Below, piece after piece: positions 13,818 to 22,231 of a stretch of 64,000 bases of DNA (its first letter is position 1; every line of letters starts with the position of its first letter). The notes beneath the pieces were generated by a model, which did not search any database, had not been told where the DNA came from, and was given only the letters and a program-made list of their open reading frames with translations. The position numbers and the translations under genes are program-made. This DNA comes from Burkholderiales bacterium (lineage in GTDB: Bacteria > Pseudomonadota > Gammaproteobacteria > Burkholderiales > SG8-41), in NCBI GenBank assembly GCA_030684405.1, contig JAUXYA010000024.1, positions 18,657 to 82,656 on the forward strand. Direction: 5' to 3'.

Positions 13818-15941
13818 TCAGCCCTTGATTCTGATCAACGCATCCGCCGCCTTCACACCCTTGCCCTTCGGCAGCACGATCAGCGGGTTGATGTCGAGTT
13901 CGGCGACGCTGTCCTTCAGGTCCACCGCCAGCGCCGACAGTTTCACCAGCGCATCGGTCAGCGCATCGACGTCAGCGGGCGGCTTGCCGCGGGCGCCGGC
14001 GAGCACCGGGTAACCCTTGATTTCCTCGATCATCTCGCGCGCCATCGCCGGGGTGATCGGCGCGAGACGGAAAGACACGTCCTTCAATACCTCGGCAAAA
14101 ATACCGCCGAGTCCAAACATTACCGCCGGACCGAACAGGGCGTCGTTGGTGATGCCGACAATGGCCTCGATGCCACCGCCGACCATCTCCTGCACCAGCA
14201 CGCCGTCGATGCGCGCATCGGCCTTGTAGGCCTTCGCGTTCTTCAGGATCTCATCGAACGCCGCAGCCACGCCGGCGGCATCCGTGACGTTGAGCCTCAC
14301 CGCCTTCGCTTCGGTCTTGTGCGAGATGTCGGCGGACTGCACCTTCATTGCCACCGGGAAGCCGATCTTCTGGGCGGCGGCGACCGCGGCATCGCGGCTC
14401 GTCGCCAGCTGTTCCTGCGTCACCGGGATGCCGTACTCGGCCAGCACCTGCTTCGCCGCGTATTCGGCGACGTCACCCGTCCGGCCCTTGAGCATCGCCT
14501 GCGCCGCGGGGCGCTTGATCACCGGTGCCTTGTCGTTTTTCTGCGCTTCATTGCGCCGTTTGGCTTCGGCATACCAGGACACCGCCGCCAGCGCACGGCC
14601 GCAGCGCACCGGCGACTTGTAATGCGGAATACGCGCGGCATCCAGCGCCGCATAAGCCTCGGGGGCGACGGCGTCGCGCGCGCTCCAGGAAATGAAAATC
14701 GGCTTGTCGGTCTGCGCGGCCACCATAACGATTTCGGCCGCGACCTTCTGCGCAATCTCGCCCTGGAGCGAAGCGTTGATCATGGCAATGCAGTCGACGC
14801 CGGGATCGTCATTGATCGCCTGCAGGGTGCGGTTGATCAGGCTCAGGTCGTTGAAGATCGCCGCGGTGACGTCGACCGGATTGCCCACCGAGCCGTAAGA
14901 AGGCACAAATTCCTTCAGCTTGGCGACAGTCTCCGGCGCAAGCTGCGCCATCTGCATGCCGCCGGCGACGATCTCGTCGGTCATCAGGATGCCGGCGCCG
15001 CCGGAGATGGTGATGATCGCGAGCCGGTTGCCACGCGGCAGGCGGTTGCTGCGCAGCGCATGTCCGTAATCCACCAGGTCCTGGATGTCCTCGACCTGAA
15101 TGATGCCCTTCTGCCGGAACGCCGCCTTGTACAGCGCCATCGCGCCGCCGAGGTTGGCGGTGTGCGAGGCCGCGGCCTTCTGCCCCTGCTCGGTGTTGCC
15201 GACCTTCCACATCAGGATCGGTTTGCCTGCGGCAAGCGCTTTATCACCGACGTCAAGGATGCGCCGTGCATCCTTCACGCCCTCGATATAGGTGCCGATG
15301 ATGTCGGTCTGCGGGTCACGGATGAAATACTCCATGAAGTCCAGCGTCGACACGCCGATTTCGTTGCCGGTGGTGACCATCTGCCGGAACGGCAATCCGC
15401 CGTCGAGCGAGGACAGGTTCATCACCGAGAAGCCGAAACCGCCGGACTGCGACACCATGCTCACCGAACCCGCAGTGTAATCGGCGTTAAACACGGAGCC
15501 GAAGCCGGCATAGACCGCAGCGGCCGGATTGATCATGCCCTGACAGTTGGGACCGATGACGCCGATGTTGTATTCCTTTGCGATGTCGGCCAGTTTCTGC
15601 TGCATCGCCACGCCCTGACCACCGGTTTCCGAGAAACCCGAGCTGAAAATGATGACGTAGGGAATGCCTTTTTTGCCGCAGGCAGTGAGCATGTCGGCGA
15701 CGCGCGTGGCGTTGACCAGTATCAGCCCGAGCTCGGGTGTTTCCGGCAGCGACTCCATCGAGGGCCAGCATTTGACGCCGGAAATCTCGGGGTACTTGGG
15801 ATTGATCGGGTACAACTTTCCCTTGTAGCCGTGGGACAGCAGGTGTTTCAGCGGCTGGCCGCTGATGGTGACGAGGTCCTGGGAAGCGCCGATGATGGCG
15901 ATGGATTTGGGGCTGAAGAAACGTTCGATGTCAGTACGCAT
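13818..15941 (-). CDS. Acyl-CoA synthetase (NDP-forming), fused alpha-beta
   Basis: A 707-residue fused acetate-CoA ligase (ADP-forming)-like protein. The order is: CoA-binding Rossmann domain (SIAIIGASQD near residue 13), succinyl-CoA-synthetase-like flavodoxin domains with MVSQSGGFGFS, the phospho-acceptor His260 in ASHTANLGG, then an ATP-grasp domain from about residue 480 (VAMKVQSADISHKTEAK, DINPLIV). The predicted reaction is acid + CoA + ATP to acyl-CoA + ADP + Pi, with a phosphohistidine intermediate. It is the first gene of the SDR/dehydrogenase run and likely activates the acid used there. Substrate unknown; such genes are multicopy in Burkholderiales. Confidence 0.92.
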   Translation of the reverse strand: MRTDIERFFSPKSIAIIGASQDLVTISGQPLKHLLSHGYKGKLYPINPKYPEISGVKCWPSMESLPETPELGLILVNATRVADMLTACGKKGIPYVIIFSSGFSETGGQGVAMQQKLADIAKEYNIGVIGPNCQGMINPAAAVYAGFGSVFNADYTAGSVSMVSQSGGFGFSVMNLSSLDGGLPFRQMVTTGNEIGVSTLDFMEYFIRDPQTDIIGTYIEGVKDARRILDVGDKALAAGKPILMWKVGNTEQGQKAAASHTANLGGAMALYKAAFRQKGIIQVEDIQDLVDYGHALRSNRLPRGNRLAIITISGGAGILMTDEIVAGGMQMAQLAPETVAKLKEFVPSYGSVGNPVDVTAAIFNDLSLINRTLQAINDDPGVDCIAMINASLQGEIAQKVAAEIVMVAAQTDKPIFISWSARDAVAPEAYAALDAARIPHYKSPVRCGRALAAVSWYAEAKRRNEAQKNDKAPVIKRPAAQAMLKGRTGDVAEYAAKQVLAEYGIPVTQEQLATSRDAAVAAAQKIGFPVAMKVQSADISHKTEAKAVRLNVTDAAGVAAAFDEILKNAKAYKADARIDGVLVQEMVGGGIEAIVGITNDALFGPAVMFGLGGIFAEVLKDVSFRLAPITPAMAREMIEEIKGYPVLAGARGKPPADVDALTDALVKLSALAVDLKDSVAELDINPLIVLPKGKGVKAADALIRIKG

Positions 15942-16065
15942 GGAAAGCGCTTATCGGTGATTCGTGGATGGTGTTTTGTGTCGGCGGGAAGGCGATGATT
16001 ATACGCCGCGGTCCTGGCGCTTTGCCCCATGCTAAGATGAACCGCAAGTCGTTCAGGACCATATT

Positions 16066-17316
16066 ATGAGCACCCCTGCAGCCGCTGTTCTACCGCCACG
16101 CACCTTCCGCGATGTGTGGCTGATTTCCGCCGGACACGGTCTCACCCACTGGTATCCTGCCACCTTCTATGTGCTGCTGCCGCTGATCGGCAAGGAGCTG
16201 GGTCTCTCCTATACGCAGATCGGTTTCCTGATGAGCGCGCAGCACATCGCCGGCGCGCTGTCCAACCTGCCCGGCGGCATGATCGTCGACTCCATCGGCA
16301 AGAAGGGTTACCTGATGGCGGCCTCGCTGTTCTGGGTCGGCTTTCCTTATGCGCTGATGAGCATGACCAACAGCATGTGGATGCTGGTGATCTGCCTGAT
16401 GCTGGTCGGCATCGGCAACAACCTCTGGCACCCGGCCGCCATTCCGACATTGGCCCACCAGTACCCGCAACGCAAGGGGCTGGTGCTGTCCTTCCACGGC
16501 ATGGGCGGCAACATCGGCGAAGCACTGGCACCGCTGGCCGCGGGCTCGCTGCTCGCCTGGTTCAGCTGGCGCGAAGTGGTGGTAATCAACGTCGTGCCGG
16601 GGCTGGTGATGGCGGTGCTGATTCTGGTAATGGTCGGCGCACTGACCACCGTCCGCGATGGCGACAAACCCCGCAAGGAAGGCGTCAACGCCGGCAGCGG
16701 TAGCAGCAACTGGAATGCGCGCCAGTACCTGCGGGACCTCGGCAGCCTGCTGCGCAACCGCGCGCTGATGCTGATCTGCGTCAGCGGCGGCTTCCGCACC
16801 CTGACCCAGGTCGGGCTGATGGTGTTCCTGCCGGTGTACCTCGCGTACGAACAGGGTTATTCGCCGATCGCCGTCGGCGTGTGCATGACCGTGCTGCAGG
16901 TAGCGGGGCTGATCGCCGGCCCGATCGCCGGCCATGTATCCGACAAATTCGGCCGCCGCCATGTCGTGCTGTCGAGCATGGTGCTCACCGGCCTCACCAT
17001 CATCGGCATGGTGTTCGCCGGGCAATCCTTCATGTTCATTGTGTTCGTCGCGCTGGTCGGCTTCTTCCTCTACGCGATGCGCCCGGTGATGCAGGCCTGG
17101 GCAGTCGAAAACACGCCCAAGCGCCTCGCCGGTACCGGCGTCGGGCTGCAGTTCACCATTCTCGCCATCGGCGGCAGCATCGCGCCGGCCACTTTCGGCG
17201 TAATCGCCGATGCCTGGGGCGTCTACACCGCGTTCTACTTCCTCGCCGGCACCATCATCGCCGCCAACCTGCTGGTCGTGTTCGTACCCAAGGACAGCGA
17301 GCGCGCAGTGGCATGA
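16066..17316 (+). CDS. MFS transporter, fosmidomycin-resistance (Fsr)-like
   Basis: Major facilitator protein of 416 residues with about 12 membrane helices. The N-terminal LISAGHGLTHWYPATFY, GIGNNLWHPAAIPTLAH and SFHGMGGNIGEALAP segments resemble the Fsr family of drug exporters (GxxHxLWHPPA, SxHGxGGNxG). GHVSDKFGRRHV is the MFS loop motif. AGGA lies upstream of the ATG. It diverges from the acyl-CoA synthetase; downstream is a broken TctC-type receptor gene. Function as an exporter of a small acid or drug is inferred from the family only. Confidence 0.85.
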   Translation: MSTPAAAVLPPRTFRDVWLISAGHGLTHWYPATFYVLLPLIGKELGLSYTQIGFLMSAQHIAGALSNLPGGMIVDSIGKKGYLMAASLFWVGFPYALMSMTNSMWMLVICLMLVGIGNNLWHPAAIPTLAHQYPQRKGLVLSFHGMGGNIGEALAPLAAGSLLAWFSWREVVVINVVPGLVMAVLILVMVGALTTVRDGDKPRKEGVNAGSGSSNWNARQYLRDLGSLLRNRALMLICVSGGFRTLTQVGLMVFLPVYLAYEQGYSPIAVGVCMTVLQVAGLIAGPIAGHVSDKFGRRHVVLSSMVLTGLTIIGMVFAGQSFMFIVFVALVGFFLYAMRPVMQAWAVENTPKRLAGTGVGLQFTILAIGGSIAPATFGVIADAWGVYTAFYFLAGTIIAANLLVVFVPKDSERAVA

Positions 17317-17334
17317 CCGCCGGCTGGCGGCCAC

Positions 17335-18032
17335 GACATCGAATTGGTGGCCGGCACGCCTGCGGGCGGCGGCCAGGACCCCCCGGCATGCGCGCTTCTA
17401 AAAGTTCTGGCGTCCGAAAGCCTGCTTGAGGTCCCCACGTGGTTGACCAACATCCCGGGACGTGGCGGCGGCAACGCCTGGGACTACCTGGCCCAGCATC
17501 GCTGGTGACCCGCATGTGGTCGCGATCAACTCGCCCACCCTCATCACCAACCGCCAGCTCGGTGTCAGCGATTTCGACGATCGCGTGCTGACTCCGATCG
17601 CGTGCTGACTCCGATCGCGTGCCGACTCCGCTCGCGACGCTCTATACCGAGTACATCGCCTTCCTGGTGCGCACCGATTCGCCGATCACGGATGCCGCCG
17701 GCCTGCTGACGCGGCTGCGCGCGCTGGCAGTATCGGCGCCACAGCGTCTCAGCCAACTCTATGCAGACACGCCGACCTGGCAGGAGTTGGGTATCGACTG
17801 CGTCATCGGCACCTGGCGCGGGGTCATCGGCGCCGACGGCCTCGAAGCCGCGCAGGTCGCCTGGTGGGAGCATGCGCTGGGCAAGGTTGCCACCAGCGCA
17901 GCCTGGCAGGAAGAACTGCGGCACCAGTACTGGCTTGATACCTGGGCCGGCGCGGATGCGACCCGCGAACTGCTTGAGCGCGAACGCGGGATGCTCGCCG
18001 ACCTGCTCACCGGACTGGGTCTGCGCCCGTGA
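17335..18032 (+). pseudogene. TctC-type solute receptor pseudogene (5' truncated, frameshifted, internally deleted)
   Basis: Reading across three frames recovers a tripartite tricarboxylate receptor. One frame gives IELVAGTPAGGGQD and then VPTWLTNIPGRGGGNAWDY; a single extra base near 17500 shifts to GDPHVVAINSPTLITNRQ; two extra copies of a 17-base unit (17582-17615) then shift to LYTEYIAFLVRTDSPI. After GLLTRL the text jumps to RALAVSAPQRL and PTWQELGID, so roughly 100-120 residues of the middle are missing by comparison with the family. The signal peptide is also absent. The open stretch 17619-18032 is only the C-terminal relic. It is non-functional as a receptor. Confidence 0.85.
17582..17632 (+). 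repeat. 17-base tandem repeat, three units
   Basis: CGCGTGCTGACTCCGAT occurs twice exactly and a third time as CGCGTGCCGACTCCGCT. Removing two units restores the receptor reading frame (DRVLTPLATLYTEY), so this is a slippage-type expansion inside the pseudogene. Confidence 0.9.
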
Positions 18033-18045
18033 TGTAAAATGATTA

Positions 18046-18060
18046 TAAGTATTTGTTTTT
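18046..18060 (-). repeat. AT-rich 15-mer motif, copy C
   Basis: AAAAACAAATACTTA on the minus strand, 92 bases before the ATG of the unknown gene at 18153, in an AT-rich island directly after the pseudogene. Confidence 0.6.
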
Positions 18061-18152
18061 ATTGGTTAATTTGTAATTCACCGCTGTGGTATCCTTGACG
18101 CCCCGTGCCGCCATTGGCGGCACCCTGCAGCCCCACACCGGAGTCGGTAACA

Positions 18153-18716
18153 ATGAAAAGTGAAGTGCATGTCCACGGCAGCGTTTTCCTGTGCAAAGGC
18201 GTGCGCCTGGCGCAGGTGGAACTCGCGCTGCGCCCCTGGCTGGATTACGTGGATGCCGACCATCTTGCCGACGCGAAAAGTTTGGAGCGCGATGAACCGG
18301 GTATCGTCTACGACGCCGGCGAGCGCGTGGTCAGCATCTGCTGGACCGGTGACGTCGGCCGCAGCTTCCACAACAAACTGACCGAGGCCTGCAACAATCT
18401 CGGCCCGCTGACTGAGTACGCGTCCGAAGTCGAGATCACTTACTACCAGGACAGTGGCGAGGACGAGTTCTACCAGTTCTTCGTCGGCCCCACCCCGGAG
18501 GCAATCCACGAATTCCGCCGCCAGTGCGTGGTCGAAGACCTCAACCACATGTTGTCGCGCCATCTTGGCAAACAGGAAGTCGAAGAAGTCACCACGCAGG
18601 TGACGCGAATGTTCGACGCCCACGCGCCGCAGAAAGCGGCGGGCGGCACTGCCGCATCGACGGCGGGCAGCTCGACCGTCATTCCGCTGCATCCGCGCAA
18701 CCGACACCTGCACTAA
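18153..18716 (+). CDS. Conserved-looking protein of unknown function
   Basis: I do not recognise this 187-residue protein. ATG 18153 is chosen over 18105 because GGAG lies about nine bases upstream and the text before it is proline-rich and non-coding in character. It is soluble and acidic, without signal peptide or membrane helix. The body (about residues 1-150) looks folded: EVHVHGSVFLCKGVRLAQVE, SICWTGDVGRSFHNKL, EVEITYYQDSGEDEFYQFF. The last 30 residues are low-complexity Ala/Gly/Ser/Thr and then basic (HPRNRHLH). Codon use matches the neighbours. It stands alone between an AT-rich island and a convergent TRIC-like gene. Confidence 0.7.
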   Translation: MKSEVHVHGSVFLCKGVRLAQVELALRPWLDYVDADHLADAKSLERDEPGIVYDAGERVVSICWTGDVGRSFHNKLTEACNNLGPLTEYASEVEITYYQDSGEDEFYQFFVGPTPEAIHEFRRQCVVEDLNHMLSRHLGKQEVEEVTTQVTRMFDAHAPQKAAGGTAASTAGSSTVIPLHPRNRHLH

Positions 18717-18747
18717 AAGCAGCGCTGAACGCTGAGTGATGAATGCA

Positions 18748-18764
18748 GAGCGGAAAACCCGCTC
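18748..18764. terminator. Possible hairpin between convergent genes
   Basis: GAGCGG-AAAAC-CCGCTC lies in the 54-base gap between two convergent stops. There is no T-run on either side, so termination is only possible. Confidence 0.3.
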
Positions 18765-18770
18765 CCCTGC

Positions 18771-19412
18771 TTAGCCCCGTTTTTCGGACTCACCCAGCCT
18801 CAGTGCGGGCATCTGCAGGTCGAAGAAAATAGCGGCAAAACGAATCAGCACAATCGCCGCCATGCCGGCATAAGCGGCGGTTGCACGCTCGAAGCCGCTG
18901 GCCTGCAGCAGCAGGTACAGCACGATGCCGGCAATCGCCGCAGTCGCGTAGATTTCGCGGTTGCGCAACAGCAGCGGAATCTCCGCCAGCAGCATGTCGC
19001 GGAACACGCCGCCGGCGACACCCGTCATCGTGCCAAGGATCACCGCAATGATGCCGCCAAAACCGGCAGCTTCGGCGATGCGCGCGCCGCTGATCGCGAA
19101 CAGCGCCAGCCCCAGCGCGTCGGCGACCAGCAGCGCCCGCAGCGGGATTTCCCGAAAGCGCACCAGCAGCAGCGTCAGCAGCGTCGCCGCGAGGATGGTC
19201 CACAGATACCCCGTATTCGCCATCCAGAACACCGGATTACGGTCGATCAGCAGATCGCGCAGCGTGCCGCCACCGATCGCGGTAACTGTCGCGATCACCA
19301 GTACGCCGAACCAGTCGAGGTGCTTGCGGCCTGCGGCAAGCACACCGCTGACGGCGAACACGGCAACGCCAAGGTAATCCATCAGCTGCAGCGGTGTGAT
19401 CGGGATATCCAT
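18771..19412 (-). CDS. Trimeric intracellular cation (TRIC)-like / UPF0126 membrane protein
   Basis: A 213-residue membrane protein of seven hydrophobic segments, built from two repeats of the UPF0126/TRIC fold. Each repeat has the glycine-rich signature: IGGGTLRDLLID in the first and AGGVFRDMLLAE in the second. Prokaryotic members form trimeric cation (K+) channels. ATG 19412 is chosen over the TTG three bases upstream. It stands alone, convergent with the unknown gene and upstream (in map order) of the TPP enzyme. Ion specificity is unverified. Confidence 0.88.
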   Translation of the reverse strand: MDIPITPLQLMDYLGVAVFAVSGVLAAGRKHLDWFGVLVIATVTAIGGGTLRDLLIDRNPVFWMANTGYLWTILAATLLTLLLVRFREIPLRALLVADALGLALFAISGARIAEAAGFGGIIAVILGTMTGVAGGVFRDMLLAEIPLLLRNREIYATAAIAGIVLYLLLQASGFERATAAYAGMAAIVLIRFAAIFFDLQMPALRLGESEKRG

Positions 19413-19495
19413 CAAGCCTAGCGTATCAGTTTGCCGTGCGCAGGATCAGCGGCGCCGGTCGTCCGCTGCATCCCCCGCGAAGCCGTCCTGATCGC

Positions 19496-21193
19496 TCAGG
19501 ATCCGGGCTGGCGTTTCTTCAGCGCGTCCTTGCGGAAGCTGATCGTCGCCTCCGGATCAACCTTGACGTGGATGATCGCCGGCTTGCCCGCCTTCAGTGC
19601 ATCGCGCAGTGCATCAGCCGTCTCGCCAGGCGCCGTCGGGTGGTAACCGTTGCCACCGGTCAGCTTCATCACCTCGTCGAAACGCGGGCTGTGCACATGG
19701 GCGCCGATATAGCGCTCGTTATAAAAATCGCGCTGATAGGCGATTTCCGAGCCCCAGGTGCCGTTATCCATGACGATGCCGACGGCGGGGATGTTGCTTG
19801 CCACCGCGGTGGTCATCTCGCCCATGGTCATGCCAAAACCGCCATCGCCCATCAGCGAAATCGCCCGCCGATGCGGCGCCGCGACCTGGGCACCGAGTGC
19901 CGCCGAGTACGAGAAGCCAACCATGCCGCAGTCAAGCGGCGTCAACAGCGCCGGCGCCTCGTAGCAGGGCAACTGATCTGTTGCTTGGAACCCTGTAGTG
20001 CCGGCGTCGAGCGTGAATATCGCGTTGCGCGGCGCTGCCTTGCGCACCTCGGCGTAAATCACGTCGGGATGCATCGGCGTGCCATCGCGCGCGCCGGAGG
20101 CCTCGCGCTCTGCCCACAGCGCCGTGCGCGCCTTGAAGTACTGCTCGTTGCGCGCGCGCCACGGTGCCGACTCGGCTGCGATCGGCGCCATCACCGCAAG
20201 CAGCCCGTCGATCACCGCGCCGGCATCCGCGGCCACTGCCAGCGCCACCGGGAAATACCGGCCCAGCGCCACGGGATCGATGTCGACCTGGATGATTTTC
20301 GCAGTCGGCGAGATGTCGGTGTGCTTATAGAAGGTGGTGTTGAAGCCGAGGCGCGTACCCAGAGCGATGATCAGGTCGGCCTCGCGCGTCAATTGGCTCG
20401 CCACCGGATTGCCGCGCGGACCGACACCGGCGGCGTGGAGCTGGAAGTCCATCGGAAGAATGTCGGCATGACCTGCAGAATTGGTCACCGGGATCTGCAG
20501 CTTTTCAGCGAGCGCAGCGAGTTTGGCACTCGCACGCGACCACTTGATGCCAGCGCCGGCGTGAATCACCGGTTTTTTCGCGGCGAGAATCAGCTTTCGC
20601 ATCTCGGCAAGTACCGCGGCATCGGCAGCCGGCGGCCGGATCTGCGGCAGGCTCTGCGGCAAATCGACCTCGATGTCGTGGTTGAAAATGTCGCGCGGGA
20701 TGTTGACCACCACCGGCCCACGGCGACCGGCGTTGGCGATGCGGAAGGCCTCGAGGATGAATTCGGGGATGCGGTCGGGCCGCGGCACCGTCATCACGCG
20801 CTTGGTTACCGGCAGGAACAAGGTGTTCTGGTCAATTTCCTGGAAGGCGTCGCGCCCGAGGTGTTCGGTCGCGGCAAGACCGGTGATCGCCACCACCGGC
20901 GAGTAGGCGAACTTCGCCTGTGCCAACCCCAGCACCATGTTTGCCGAGCCGGGTCCGGCCTGCCCGCAGATGAATACACCCGGCGTCTGGGTCATCCGGC
21001 CGTAGGCATCGGCCATGTGCGTGCCGCAGTTCTCATGACGCACGCCGATGTACTCGATTTCGTCCTTGAGATCGTACAGCGCGTCATACATCTCCAGCGT
21101 GCTCGAGCCCATCAGGCCGAACACCTTTGTCACGCCGGCAACACGCAGCGCCTCGACCGCGGCGACGCCGCAACGCATTTTCTTCATGGCCAT
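19496..21193 (-). CDS. Thiamine-diphosphate-dependent enzyme, acetolactate synthase large-subunit-like
   Basis: ThDP enzyme of 565 residues with the three-domain plan of acetolactate synthase/Xsc-like proteins. The catalytic Glu54 is in GVRHENCGTHMADAYGR; the Mg-ThDP motif runs from MGDGGFGMTMGE to MDNGTWG near residue 440-470. ATG 21193 is preferred because GGAGAA lies six bases upstream. No small regulatory subunit gene is adjacent, so it is not the biosynthetic IlvB unit. It is in one minus-strand run with a D-2-hydroxyacid dehydrogenase and two MFS genes, suggesting uptake or export and conversion of a 2-keto or 2-hydroxy acid. The reaction cannot be named. Confidence 0.87.
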   Translation of the reverse strand: MAMKKMRCGVAAVEALRVAGVTKVFGLMGSSTLEMYDALYDLKDEIEYIGVRHENCGTHMADAYGRMTQTPGVFICGQAGPGSANMVLGLAQAKFAYSPVVAITGLAATEHLGRDAFQEIDQNTLFLPVTKRVMTVPRPDRIPEFILEAFRIANAGRRGPVVVNIPRDIFNHDIEVDLPQSLPQIRPPAADAAVLAEMRKLILAAKKPVIHAGAGIKWSRASAKLAALAEKLQIPVTNSAGHADILPMDFQLHAAGVGPRGNPVASQLTREADLIIALGTRLGFNTTFYKHTDISPTAKIIQVDIDPVALGRYFPVALAVAADAGAVIDGLLAVMAPIAAESAPWRARNEQYFKARTALWAEREASGARDGTPMHPDVIYAEVRKAAPRNAIFTLDAGTTGFQATDQLPCYEAPALLTPLDCGMVGFSYSAALGAQVAAPHRRAISLMGDGGFGMTMGEMTTAVASNIPAVGIVMDNGTWGSEIAYQRDFYNERYIGAHVHSPRFDEVMKLTGGNGYHPTAPGETADALRDALKAGKPAIIHVKVDPEATISFRKDALKKRQPGS

Positions 21194-21222
21194 ACCCAAT
21201 TCTCCTCGGTTACGTTATTGCG

Positions 21223-22194
21223 TTACTTTTTCAGCACTTCCGGATTGGCAACATTGATCGGCTGGCCGGCAATGTAGGCCAGGATCTGCTCGACTGCAGC
21301 ACCGTAATAGGCTTCGTAGGTACGCTCCTCGACATAACCCAGGTGCGGCGTGCATACCACGTTGTCCATGCCGATCAGCGGGTGTGCGGCATTCATCACC
21401 GGCTCGTCCTCGTAGACATCGATCCCGGCGCGGCCCGGGCGCCCCGCCTTCAGCGCATTGGCCAGCGCGTCCTTGGCAATGATCGGCGCGCGGCTGGTAT
21501 TGACGATCAGCGCTGTCGTTTTCATGCGCGCCAGGTCTTCCGCAGTTACGATGCCGCGGGTGCCGTCGTTCAGCGGCAAATGGAGCGATATCACGTCGGA
21601 TTCCGCGAAAAACGCTTCGCGGCTCGGCGCCACCTCGTAACCCGCCGCTTTTGCCTTCGCGGTCGAGCCCTCGCGCCCCCAGCACCAGACGCGCATGCCG
21701 AAGGCCTTGCCGACCTGGGCGACCAGACTGCCGATGCGGCCGTAGGCGTAGATGCCCAGCGTCCTGCCCGACAGGCCGCTGCCCACCGAGCCCTGCCACT
21801 GGCCGTTCTTCAGGCGCTGTGCCTCCTGCGGGATGCGTCGCAGCGCGGCAATGATCAGCCCCCATGCCAGTTCCGCGGTCGGATTGGGATTGCCGGCGCC
21901 ACCGGCCGACACCACGATGCCCTTCTCGGTGCAGGCGGTCATGTCGATGTGGTTGGCGTTGCGTCCGGTCTGGCTGATCAGCTTCAGCTTCGGCAGTTTC
22001 TCGATTACCGCACGCGGCATTTTCGAGCGCTGCTGGGTCAGCACCAGGACCTCTGCGTCCTGCAGGCGCGCGGCGAGCTTCGCCGGGTCCTTTTCGGTGT
22101 CTGTATAGGCAAGCAGTTCATGGCCGGCCAGTTTTCCGGCACATTCCAGCTTGCGGAAGGCGTCCTGGTAGTCGTCGATGATGGCGATTTTCAT
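21223..22194 (-). CDS. D-2-hydroxyacid dehydrogenase family protein
   Basis: NAD(P)-dependent D-isomer 2-hydroxyacid dehydrogenase, 323 residues. The catalytic Arg, Glu and His are in VNTSRAP, IDVYEDEP and TPHLGY. The nucleotide loop reads GIYAYGRIG, so the first glycine of GxGxxG is alanine. ATG 22194 has GGAGAG eight bases upstream; longer in-frame starts run into the neighbouring MFS gene. It is 29 bases upstream of the TPP enzyme and 37 bases downstream of the MFS gene, within one operon. It probably interconverts a 2-keto and a D-2-hydroxy acid. Confidence 0.9.
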   Translation of the reverse strand: MKIAIIDDYQDAFRKLECAGKLAGHELLAYTDTEKDPAKLAARLQDAEVLVLTQQRSKMPRAVIEKLPKLKLISQTGRNANHIDMTACTEKGIVVSAGGAGNPNPTAELAWGLIIAALRRIPQEAQRLKNGQWQGSVGSGLSGRTLGIYAYGRIGSLVAQVGKAFGMRVWCWGREGSTAKAKAAGYEVAPSREAFFAESDVISLHLPLNDGTRGIVTAEDLARMKTTALIVNTSRAPIIAKDALANALKAGRPGRAGIDVYEDEPVMNAAHPLIGMDNVVCTPHLGYVEERTYEAYYGAAVEQILAYIAGQPINVANPEVLKK

Positions 22195-22231
22195 GTCAGT
22201 AACTCTCCAAAAAAGATCAGGTGATGAACAT

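Noticed and set aside
14319..15998. Long plus-strand frame opposite the acyl-CoA synthetase
   Set aside because: Antisense shadow: the minus-strand protein has clear domains and the plus frame has none.
17619..18032. Independent small gene
   Set aside because: Its text is the C-terminal part of a TctC-type receptor continuing from broken upstream frames, so it belongs to the pseudogene.
19436..21277. Long open frame on the plus strand opposite the ThDP enzyme
   Set aside because: It mirrors a well-supported gene, has Arg/His-rich composition typical of antisense frames in GC-rich DNA, and shows no domain.
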